In this document: positions 12,301-24,300 of the stretch, piece after piece
Numbering within the stretch: position 1 is the first letter of the stretch
Layout of the letters: every line of letters starts with the position of its first letter
NCBI GenBank assembly: GCA_918807975.1
Contig: OU964925.1
Span: 28,679,608 to 28,743,607 of the forward strand
Reading direction: 5' to 3'
DNA from: Aplidium turbinatum
Taxonomy: Eukaryota; Chordata; Ascidiacea; Aplousobranchia; Polyclinidae
DNA: 64,000 bases
The notes under the pieces: generated by a model
Database searches by the model: none
What the model was told of the DNA's origin: nothing
What the model saw: only the letters and a program-made list of their open reading frames with translations
Translations under genes and position numbers: made by a program

Positions 12301-15300
12301 TACAATGAAAGAACCAGCTCCTTGTTTTTTTGATCCGTCATTAGCATATGTAATGGCTGCATTATTCTCAGAAAACATAATTTCTTGAACAATGGAATCA
12401 AGAGCCATTGTTTCGATGCTTTTGCCGGTTTTCCTTATAATATGTCTGTCCGGCAAAGTGTCCAAATCGAGTTGATCCGGGTCACTACCATGAAACTTCC
12501 AAGTTCTTCCAAACATCTTGTTTGCTGTTTCCACGATAGCTGCTTCTGCTTGGAGCTGAGACATATGATAAACACTTTTTAGTTTGTCCAAGGTTTCATA
12601 AAATTCACTGCGAACATTTCGCAAAGTAAGTCGAACATGCTGGTATTGCTTTGCCATAGTGTCATCAACCACATGATTAATAGCTACTTTCCTCCTCTTT
12701 GGCTTAGGCTCTTCATCATCAGTTGGAGTGTCGTCTGAAGTGACCTCAACACAGCACTAGATTGTTCAGAGTCTGAAAGCATCTCATTTAATTCAGTTAA
12801 ACCTTCATTATATTCTTCCGTGATTCTTTTTTCGGAGCACCTCAATCGTTCAAGAGCATGAAGATCTTGCTTTCGCCTTTCCATTGTTTTACACCACTGT
12901 TTGTCAATGTAATCCTCACAATACATTTTTCGTTCTGAGCGTTGATCTTTCAGAAAGTCCCATTCCATACTGGTCATCGTTACTCCATGGAGAGCTTCAA
13001 GTTTTTTTCTTTGAACGTTATTTTCACAAAATATATCAAAAACACCACTGGACCTGTCATTGAAGTCATTCACTCGTTTCTGATGCCGATTGTTTTGACG
13101 AGATTTTCTTATTCTCAAAAGATACATAAATTCATCATAAATTTTAACAACACGATTTTTAATTGCAATAGTGGAAACTGTATACAAATTGCAGAACAAC
13201 CAATGTTCTTGCAACATCATTGCTATCATACCAGCAGCATCCAATTTACTTCTCTCATTTGCACCTGCTCTCTTAGGCTGTAACAAGTACAACATATTTT
13301 CAAGGACTGCCTTTTCTACAGGAAGGGTTCCTGCTGGAAAGCCAGCTGCTTCAGTGTAAACAACATCACCTAATTTCTTTTTTGCTTTGGACCGAGTTTC
13401 AAAAGCAGACATTATTAGGTGTAAATAGACCGCTAACTGCCCAAAGGGGATAATAGTACACTTTCAGATTTCTGTATCTTCAATATAATATAGGTTTATA
13501 GTACATCTGAAAAACAATAAAAATCAATGTTTGCTCTGGGTCTGTTTTGGTTATGGTATACTTGACTGCAATATTACAACACACCATCAAGGTGTTGGCC
13601 AAACAAAAGTCGTTTCAAAGAGCAAATTAAACCTTATCCTCAAAATAAATCAAAAAATCCAAATAAGGTTAAGGGGCAGTGGCCCCTGCTCCATCCCTCT
13701 CTACACCATAGTAAAACTCTGTAGATTTAAAACTGAACCAAAATAATCATTTTATTGCAACTATTGTACTGATAGTCACCAATGGCTAGGTTGGTTTCGC
13801 CACAAGCTATAGCCTAGTCTTCTACAAGATTGTAGGCTAAGAACTGTCAGGCATTAGCCTAATATGGCCTACTACAACTTTGAATTGTATCTAAATCAGT
13901 ACTCTCTTCTCCATTGGAAAGGCTTTATACTCATTGATCAGGCAATATTCCAATGTAAAGTAGCCTAGTTGCCTTGCACTATCACTCATGCTAACGTGTA
14001 CAAACAATCAAAAGGCACATGCTTTTATGACATAGGCCTAGTCTCCAAAGCAGAACACATGTTGCCATTCACAAAAAAAAAATACTATTTTTTAACTTAA
14101 ATTCAATAAAGTGTGTCACTAAACAACTAAAATATCTTTCTACATACTGGTAAATTATCAAAAACTGCTTAAAACTACAAAGAAACAAGTTTTGCGAGAT
14201 AAAATGTGTTAAGACTTGATCGTATTGCTTTATATGGCAACACTGCAAGAAAATATCCAAAATCTCAAAGTGGTCATCTTCAAGGGGTATGTTCAAGGGG
14301 GTAAACGATCTTCCAGAGGCATAAATTTGGGCTTGTTGGAGTTTTTATATCTCGGTCCATATTTTTAGCCCATTAGAGAACCGTTTTTCGCCAAAAAGCG
14401 TTCTAAGTCCCCCCCCCTATTAATAGATTAGGTTACATAGTTCTTTCCTTTCGGCACGGTTGTTGATTTTTGGATTCTGTCTACTCATGAAAATGGCCTC
14501 TTTGAAGCGCAATTGTACTGCGTCGTTTTCTCTGGAAATGATCGTAAATTCAAAGTCGCACGTTGTTGATGATCAAAGACTGCCCTTCAAAGACCACAAA
14601 AATCCGAATCTTGCCGGCTACAAAACTACCCACTACGGAACGACGACGTGTACCACCAAGAACTGTGTTTACAAGATCATATGCAAGAAATGCAGGGAAA
14701 GCTGCACAGGCAGCATGATATGCCCACTCCATTCCAGCCTGAAAGAACACCTTGGCTCAGATAAAAGTTTAGTTATTGATCATCAACAAGTGCAATTCGC
14801 TATTACCACAGCGAACTCGCAGCATCAGGTTAAAACATGTCGTTAAAATCTACATTGTGAAGTGAGCAACGATCATGCTGCTAAAAGCGAAACTCAATCA
14901 ATTATATAAATATCTATTGCGCAAATGGCTATCGGCATTTTGCAAAGCGAAACAGGATTATAATGGCCCTCTTTCAACTCTCATCCAAAAGATTGTAACT
15001 ATATTTCAGCTACAATAATACTGGTAGTGTATTGACAGTAGAAAAGGCGCATTTATTTAATCGATGGCATACTAAATCGCTTCTATACCAGAGAGTTAAG
15101 TTTAGCCGAGAACAGAATATACAATCTTTATTGTAGTACAACATAATTGAACTCAAAAAAAGAAAAATCATCATAGCACATGTTAGCATGGAATATCCAG
15201 TCCTTGGCGTTATTCAAACATTCCCAAGTCCATGTTCGTTTCAGAATCACACCAACAATTCCTTTTGAATTTAAAATCGACAAAGGCTGAACAAGAGGAC

Positions 15301-18300
15301 AAGCAATAGCTTATAAGGTTTACATTTGATAAACCGCAGAATCAAAAAGCAAACACTCAAGCCATCAGATCATGGCTGCAGCTGCTCTAAATTGGATCTG
15401 TCGTTTTAACCAAGCCATTGTGGTAAGATGAACCCTTCAAACACAAAAATTTTGACCGTGCTACGCCAATCAAGATTGTGGCATGCAACTAACACATTGC
15501 TGCGATGTTCTACAACGCTACGATGATATAAGACCCAAAATTCATGTTTTGGTTTTAAAATCGCTTCAATTAAATCAATGCGTTTTAATTTATTAAAGAC
15601 TGAAATAATGTTCGTCCTCAATGCAAACCTGCACCAATGCACCATGATGACTACGTTCTGGAACTAGGAAACTGGCACTCACTGAAATTAGGTTAAAGTT
15701 GGCAACTGGCTGTTTAGCTTTTAATGCTTCTTGCTGATTCACTATCAGAAAACCTGTCTACTGATTATCTCTCTCTCTCTTTCTATTTTGCTTTAAAAAA
15801 GCTTGGTCTTCATCCCTAAACCTCAGGGTCGACACTGTCGGCTGCATAGCCGAGTGGTGAGAGCCGTGGATGCACAACCGAAAGGGCGATGGTTCGACAC
15901 TGCTCGGGCATGCTGCTGTGTCTCTGGCAGGGCACTTAGGCATGCCTAAAGGTGGACGTGAAGATTGGCTTCCTTGCCTTCCCATCCACTCAATCTAAAT
16001 CTTCAACCACCGCGTGTAAGCCTGGATACGACGAACAACAAACAAACAGGGTCGACACTGATTATAATATCTGAATAGATAGGTACTGCGTACAGAGATC
16101 AAGCAAGCTGCTTTGTAGCCGCTCGTCGTCACGTTCAGTAGATACTTTTTTATAATACGGTTGAAAGCAACAAATTGTGTCTTACAGAGTTACAGGATCC
16201 TCTTCTCTTGGACTGGCTTGCCTCTCCTCCATCATCCAGGTCTTCTCCTGACAAGTTATCCTCGTTTTCCTCGAAATCATCGTCGCTTTCGTCTACGAAC
16301 GTTGTGCAAACGTTAGCTGATAGTGGGATTATGCTGTTAATACCCAGACAGCAAAACCTTTCACTTTTACAGTGATTCATTTAACGTCCACAGACGTTGA
16401 ATCAATGTAAAAGTGAAAGGTTTTGCTGTCTGGGTAACTGTATTGCACATTTACAAAAAATATGCAACCTAGAATACCTCAAACTTTGAGAAATGATGGA
16501 ATACTTCAACAAGCAAACTAGCGTCGAAGATTGAAACAGTAGAGGTGAAAATAAAACTTTACATGCAAACAATGTTTTACTTCTGTGTAGAAACAGCGCA
16601 AAAGAAAATTGTCGCTAAACGAAAGCAGTATGTCCGTATGATGATTGCTCAAGCGTGACATGAGATTAAAAGTGACATTCACAGTTGGATTTCTGAAGTC
16701 CAATAATTCTAAACAACAATCCAGCTATACACAAATATTAAACTGCGTTTATCCAAGTTTATCTCATTGTACTGCGCAGACAGCCAAGACAGTAGTCTAC
16801 AGACGTTGAATCAATGTAAAAATGACGACTTTTGCTGTCTGGGTGTCTACACGGATGCAACATTTCAGAATTTAATTTTTGGGAAGAGTTGAAAATTGAA
16901 TGAGGCTGTTCACCAGGCATTTAATTGAAGAATATGAGGTGTTCTCCTGGTGCAAATTAAGCTAAACTATCACAAGATGTATACTGTAACAATCTGCTTT
17001 TATTCCATAGTTTCGTCAATCAGACATGACTGATTTCTTCAGGGGGCTAGATCCAGGTAGTCACTAGTGACTACCTGTCTAGCATGGCAAAAAACAGGGC
17101 CATGTTGGTGAAATCAACTAAACATACAAAAAAAATGAATGGGAAGATGACTGAATGGGAAGAGTGACGGATCCCACTAACCGAACATGCAGCTGTAATC
17201 TAAGGAGTTTGATCTTTCTCTGCCGCCAGGGAGCACGAAATGGAATGTGCACCTTGAGTTGGGGACGGGGAGACGGCTCTTAGGCTGGCAACGGCGGACC
17301 ACCATAATCGCAATGATAAGTAGAGAGTCAGTAGACTTACTACTGAGGGCACCTGTGTACAAATTAGCTAGTTTAAAATTTCTTTGCAGCGCTCATGTTG
17401 GGAACAGCTGGTTTAACAAGCTTCTTTTTGCACATTAATTAAAAATTATCTATATCTTTATTTGTTCATTCCATGCAGCAGGCATTGGAATAATTTAAAA
17501 GAATAGTTTAAAGTCAACATCAAAGTTTTCTACAGGAACAAGCCGACACAGCTACGAAACGCTGCTGCAATATTCAACTCAACAACATTAAAACTACTGC
17601 ACAAGGTAAGCTAAAATTAAAATTTCAAGCATCGGTGTCAATTTCACCAGAGTTAGTTAAAATTAAATTTGCTGGCAGTGGAATACTGAAGTGGTGACTG
17701 ATTCGGCGCACGAAGGTAACACACTAAAAGATATATTGAACGGATTCTGAGTAATTGAAACGGCACTACAAACCTTCTAAATACTCCTTGCACGACTTAT
17801 ACAGTATGCGTAACCCATTAGCCTCAAGGAAAGATTTCCGTCCAGTTTCTGCAAAAAACGATTTGTTAAAAGAACAAACAACAATGTTCAGTCAATTCAC
17901 AGCACCAGTGTTTCTGCAATTAATAGAAATAGAACTGAGAAAAACTAAATACGTTTCTTGAGACCAAAAAAACGCTTCGAAAGCTCCACTGAGGCAGTTC
18001 CGCACGTTTATAATAGCTCTCATTAACAGGTTCTTATAATAAAAGCCCTTTTTTATTAGCAATACGAAGTTCATTCACTTACTAACAACTTGAGTGACCT
18101 GTGATGGAGGACTACATCATAGGGTGTGCCGTCGCAAGTCGCAGCAATAGTCTGACACCCTACAGATTATCTCTGACACGCAAGAATAAACTAACTATCT
18201 GGCGACGTTGAAATGATGCAAAACATCGACTTTTCATAGGAATGCATAAGCGACAATATTTTATGATGGCCTCACAAATAACCCAGACAGCAAATCAAAC

Positions 18301-21300
18301 GTTTTTTTTACATTGATTCAAACGTCTGCAGGCGTTGAATCAATGTAAAAAACGATTGATTTCCTGTCTGGGAACAAGATAAATCTAAAAGTAACAACCA
18401 CAATGAAAAATGTCGGAAAGCACTCACTGAGCAAAACAATATTCTTCAAGGTATTGAGAATCGACTTTCTGATCTCCAAGTGGCGGTTATGTTTAAAATC
18501 CTGCTTGTGATAATCTTGATGCATGTTTAGTAGATGGACAACAATGCCAAGCTTAATGGAGCGGTTAGCGTTCACCTCTGTTAAACAAAAACAATTTGTT
18601 CGACTGAAAGTGAAAAACAATTATGTTGAAAAATTTGAGATTTGTCTCATTCATGCTTAAGCCCGGTGGTTGAACAATTTTTATTTAGTAAGTTTGAGAA
18701 ACAACGGCATGCTTTCGGTAAGAGTCGAACCCAATACCTTTCGAGCATTGGCTAAACATTCAAGATCAACACTTGGGACATGCAACCGACAGCACAGTGA
18801 CATAAAAAATTATTTAATTCGTCCATAGCGGTTGTTGGTCTTCCGTACCGTACGTCCACCAGCACTAATCTAATTTGACCAATCTTAAAAAGCGACCTAG
18901 GAAGGTATCGACTCACTGATCCATGTCCACAAACTCAAACTAACTTTCTGCCAAACGTAACTATTCACTTACTTGAAAGGCGAACAAGCAGATTCAATGA
19001 CGCAAGCGCATTTCTGTGGAAGTAAACAAAAGGATTATATGCCGGACAAATAAAAGTCTAATACGGGATTATTAAATAAGCTTACAAACATTCTACATAG
19101 ATTGCATGTGTCAAGCACACATTATCCTATTCCTTACTCATTCTTAGCTTTAATCGTTCAGGCTTTTGTCTTTGCATAGTTGCAGCTTACAATACAGTAG
19201 TCTCTATGCGGAAATTGTGGCTAAAAGGTCGTGAAACCATTCCTACAAGTCTACATTAATAACAGTCAGACGAAAACATAGTTCTGTATGATTGGAAAAA
19301 CTTATTAAGTCTACAAGCTTTTTTTTGTTACTGAGAGTCGTCGTTTCTTGCAGTACACACAGGCTAGGACAAAAGCGAATTCATTGAAGAGGCTCGACGT
19401 AAAAGCTCACAATGCAACCAAAACCACGCACGCTCACAACGCGTTTGAGAAGTTGGAACCATTCCAAACAACAAACCAATACAACAAAAATAGCTGAACG
19501 AACCTCATTGTTAGGCCTTGCTTTCTCGACAGGGAAGTGACAATCCTATACACAACATGCACTGCACCGGCTCTGCCAAGCAAACTTGCATTCGTCGAAG
19601 CTGATGAAGAAAAGAAATTTTTCAAGAAATATGTAGAAAAACATTTCCAGACGGTAACACACTATGAATTTATTCACACATCCATTGAACCAAGCTTAGG
19701 CGTCCTAGGTGTGCAATGGTGTTCTTTGGCACCCAGTTTTACACCTATCCGAGTTTTGGAGCAAATGCAGTTGCTAGGCAGTACTCTCTTATAAATCTAA
19801 ACAACCCGCTTCACTTGACGGGATCATCGGAAGGTTTTTATTCAAATAGAATACAAAACTATTGAGTATTGACTATGTTCTGTTTAAATTAGAATCTTCT
19901 GAAGATCCTGCCAAGAGCAAAACATGTTGCCAAGATTTTTAGGAGAGAAGCAACCATCTTTGCTTTAATTCGTCCTGCTTCGCTATTAGCTTGGCATTGT
20001 GCACTTTTTAGTAGTATGGTATAAATAATATTTATTGTACCGGTATACTGGTACTGTACATACTCAACATCTTATCCAGGCTTTATTTATAGGACAATTT
20101 ATGTGAGGTGGAACTTGTCCACGAAAAAGAACTTTGAAGCGATTTTTGAAACTTATAAAACAGTGTCACTTGGAGTTTATCAAAGACCTACAAGAAGTGA
20201 TGCCTTGATAATTGATATAGTAAATGTCACATCGGAATGCTGTCACAGACATTACTTTTCCCAATGACAGTTGGGACGTTAGCAATCCAGTTGCGCGGGA
20301 AAGGTATTATTGCGTTAGTATAGCCTTGTGCACTGTACACTGCTAGATTTTTTGCACAACATTTATACAAAAAAAAAACACAATCCACGCCTATAATGAT
20401 ACTAGATGCAGATGGTATCTACTCACAATTCAGTAGACTCGTTTTAAGCACAGATAGGGCGGCAGGAAGCAGTTTTGAGCGGTTAGTGTGGTTGTGAGAG
20501 GAACGGACAGCAGACAATATCATGGACAGGGCTCCGGTTAAACGAGCACGCAAAGAAAATCTTCTATCTGTAGAAGCAAACATAACGTGTTGATTTTACA
20601 CTCACAGACTACACATAAGAGAATGCGAAGATGAAGTACAATTTCAATGTACCAGCGGTGAATGGGAGTTTAATGAGTGAAAAGAATCGTGAGCAAACAT
20701 ATCATGTTACTACTAGCACTAGAAGAATGCGAAATTGATATTAAACTAAGGAGAAAAATAAAATCAATAAACAGAACTCCACATCATCCGACTGTAATGA
20801 AGTAAGTAAAAATATAGAAAAGCCATGAAAACTTCTGTAGACTCACCCTTTGGGGCAATCGTTGCAAGTAAATGAATGATTGCGCTCAGAAGCCTCCAAT
20901 CCAACTCAACACCGATGTATGAGAGCGTATGCAATAAGACACGGCTCGCATCGTGTGATACGAGCCGCCTTATGGCGCCCTTTCCACCGCTCGCAATTTC
21001 TGACAGAGTGCCCACCAAAGCTAGACATGTTGCCTGGTCGCTGCAACTCTAAAACAACAAATTTTCCACTGATGATGCAGCAGTGCGATGGTTTGATTAT
21101 TTTTTTTTAAACCTTATTGATTCAACTAATACGCAGTCAACATTCAACATCACCCGGCCACATTATGGCTGAGCATATGTTTAGCCTATTTTAACATGTT
21201 CTAAGATGATATTTCTCATGATAACGATATTCATAGGCGGTTCAAACTGTGAACTACTGTTCTTGCAAGCTTAAGGCAACCATTTACAAAACGTTGATAA

Positions 21301-24300
21301 GTAAAAGTCGCTTTATACTTGAGTTGAATGATAGTATCAAGTGAATAAAAATCATTTATATCTCGTTCAAATCTGACACATGATTGAAAGATTAGCGCAA
21401 GTACCTCCAGGGTTAGTAAGATTATGTCCAAGCCGGCTTTACTTGTCACATCTTTCTTTGATGTTTCTACAAAAGGTTTGAGACAGCAATTAAATTAAGA
21501 ATAACTAGTTGTTAATACGCTACATGGCGGATTTGATTGTAGAAACTAAAAAATTAAATAACTGAAGTATACCTAAACAACAGTTGGTTTTTACGAATAC
21601 TTGTGCAAATCCAATAAAGCTTTTTGACACTAGCAGTATATTATATATCTTTAAAATCCAGTTAGCAAATCAGACCTTTTTTATGTTAACTCAAATTTAC
21701 TGATTTAATGTTTCAAAAAACACTTATATATACATATTATATTTGTTGAAAGAGAAATCCACTTCCATGATGGTAAACACAAAATTAATATTATTGATAA
21801 TGATAAAATATATATTATATATATACTGATGATACAATTAACAAATTTCAAAAGATAAAATTTATGCATAGGAACACGTATAATTTTTCTCATCAGCAAG
21901 AAAGGATTGATTGGAGTACATGCTGGGTTGGTGACAAGATGACTGAAAGTACGATATGCAGGAAAATATAGTGACATGGATATATTACTGTCTTTTCAAC
22001 ATTGAAAAAAGTATGACAGTTAGCATTCTACTCATCTCTTATGACAAAAAAATTGACTGGCAATACTACTTTATTAGAACATGATCCAATAGTAGAAAAT
22101 ACACATATTATAGTATATAATAGAACTTTAAAAACACAAAGTCTACAATGAGAATTTATTTATTCAATTGTGATTTAAATTCATAACTTGCCAAAAAAAA
22201 ATCAGCTCTTAGTTTTTTGCATGATGATAACTTTCATGTGTGCTTTTCCACATTTGAAACAGGGCCTTTTTTACTCAGATATAGGAAACTTTACAAAAAG
22301 TTTAAAAAAAATTATGAAATACATTTCAAAAATAAACCTTGGACCCAAGTCTGAATCAGTATAGTCAAACCACTTCAAAATAACCAACTCTTGCAATGGC
22401 AAAGGACTGGGAGTACACTTACCAAATATCTAAATATTTTGAATATGAAGTAGCGGCATACTACAATCAAACTAACTTGTGATTGTGATCTGATATATGT
22501 TTAAAAAGTTAGGCAACGTATGAAAAAAAAGCATTTTGTAATTAAAAATATATATAATATAGGTAGGCTACATATTTTGTATACACATTGACAAATGCAT
22601 AAATAAAGTTTTCTCTTGCATTGCTGTACTCACAAATTTAATGACAGATTGGCCATTCTGTTACTTGAGTTGATAATTCAAGTCAACTATTCCCAGGATT
22701 AAACGTAAAACAAATTAAATTGACCAAATTAATCATACTTTGAGCATGCGTAAGCCGGACAAAAGATTATAAAATTAAAAAACATAATTAGGTATGTTAA
22801 GCACAAGCAGAATAGCGAAAGTAAATAGAATGTTAAAGATTCAAAGGTAAAGTGCTGATTAGTAACTTTGCAGATTTCCAACTGCATTATAGTTATTTAA
22901 AATAAACAAAAATAATGACATCATCCATCCAGTTAGCAAAATCTGGAGGTTTCACATCAATTCAACATCACGAGACGTTGAATCGACGGCAAAGTACAGA
23001 TGTGCTTTCTGAGTTGAAATCACTACCTTGATGTTTACGCCAAAGTGAAGACATTCTGCAGGTGACAGCAATGAAAAACGTTTTAATTTAAAGTTTGTAA
23101 TAGGCTATAATATTATGCACAGTTGCACAAACGTCAAATTAATGTGAGACAGTAAATTTTGAATGATTACACAAATGTCTAGTCTACTCTCTATATATAT
23201 TTTATATACAATTATACATATTGTCTATTCATAGTCTAAATATATATTTAAACTTTTTGTTTCAATGTATATAACTTATCTCTTTACAGCGACTTTGTTG
23301 AGCAAGCTAAAGCAAAGCTGTTCTTAATGCATTAATGCAACAACAATTATCATACTTGATTTGCTTTTTTTTCCCTTACAAGCGAGTTATTTATTAATCA
23401 AGTTTCCATGGCAAACAAAGTTAATGTAATCCCATGTTATCTGCACACTTAACTGGATATGGTAGGATACATACGTGGCATATTTGTTTATACATAAATA
23501 TTATAATATATCACATCACTTTTTGTTGGATAACCATTTGCTACGATTTACACAACATCTTGTGTGATATTTTCAATTTCGTAAAAGCTCACAGTTCACA
23601 TCATATTATATCGAAATATTTGCAGAGTACGTCGGTCCTAAATTATTACTACAGATTACAGTTAATGTGTGCATTTGCCAAGGTACACTGCTTCAATGTA
23701 AATAATTCCAGTAATTAAACAACTCAAACATGGAAAAACTAGTTAGCTAACCTAGTGTTAATATCTTTAAAAGGTTCTCAAGAATAATATACAAAATCAT
23801 TATTGCCATGACGTAAACAAGAGAATGTACATTGTATAATGTATAATACATAATGGATTACCTTGGTCATTGACAAGATTAAGCAGTCTGTTACAAAGGT
23901 AACGAGTTTGTTCTTTATCAGGGGTGCTCAATCCACTCAATCTTTCAAGGGCAGCGAGTATAGATTTTGCCCGTGTCCTGAAAGTAATAGGATTTTTAGT
24001 ACATATCATATCTTTGTTTTTACACAACTCTTAGAACTTTAAGTCAATAACATCAACGAGTGGCAAAACAGATGATAGTTGCTATACTGCTGGTTCATAT
24101 GGCAAAAAATGGCCTCAGATGGAAATATCATTAGTATTACCTACTGGTATCGGTATATAATATTTCAATTAAAGATAACTATTACATGACCATGACATGT
24201 TTTAAATTAAAAATGATTACTTTTATTCTTGTTTACTGCTGAAGAACTGAACAATGGAAAACAAGAAGTTACATTCCATTGAATTACAAATCACCCTGTT

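Larger units (their letters stand above)
10446..14419 (-). mobile_element. DDE DNA transposon, about 4.0 kb, in AGTPBP1 intron 11
   Basis: The ends are inverted repeats (TAGGGGGGGGACTTAGA on the left; its complement with one more G on the right). A subterminal inverted block CGTTTACCCCCTTGAACATA lies at about 10,547 and 14,290-14,309. TTAA abuts both ends (10,442-10,445 and 14,420-14,423), so a TTAA target is possible, though one end has an extra G. It encodes two overlapping minus-strand ORFs that together look like one transposase. I cannot assign a named superfamily. Confidence 0.85.
10195..14862. mobile_element. Older inverted-repeat unit split by a later DNA transposon
   Basis: About 70 bp at 10,195-10,265 (CTTCACAATGAAGATTTTAA...) recurs inverted at about 14,790-14,862, including the block CTGATGCTGCGAGTTCGCTG. 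Removing the inner element (10,446-14,419) leaves a unit of about 690 bp with a GIY-YIG-like ORF in its right part. The nested order shows this unit was in AGTPBP1 intron 11 first. Confidence 0.7.

Noticed and set aside
15838-15910. A functional tRNA gene
   Set aside because: A and B boxes are present, but the sequence is followed by a SINE body and flanked by a target duplication.
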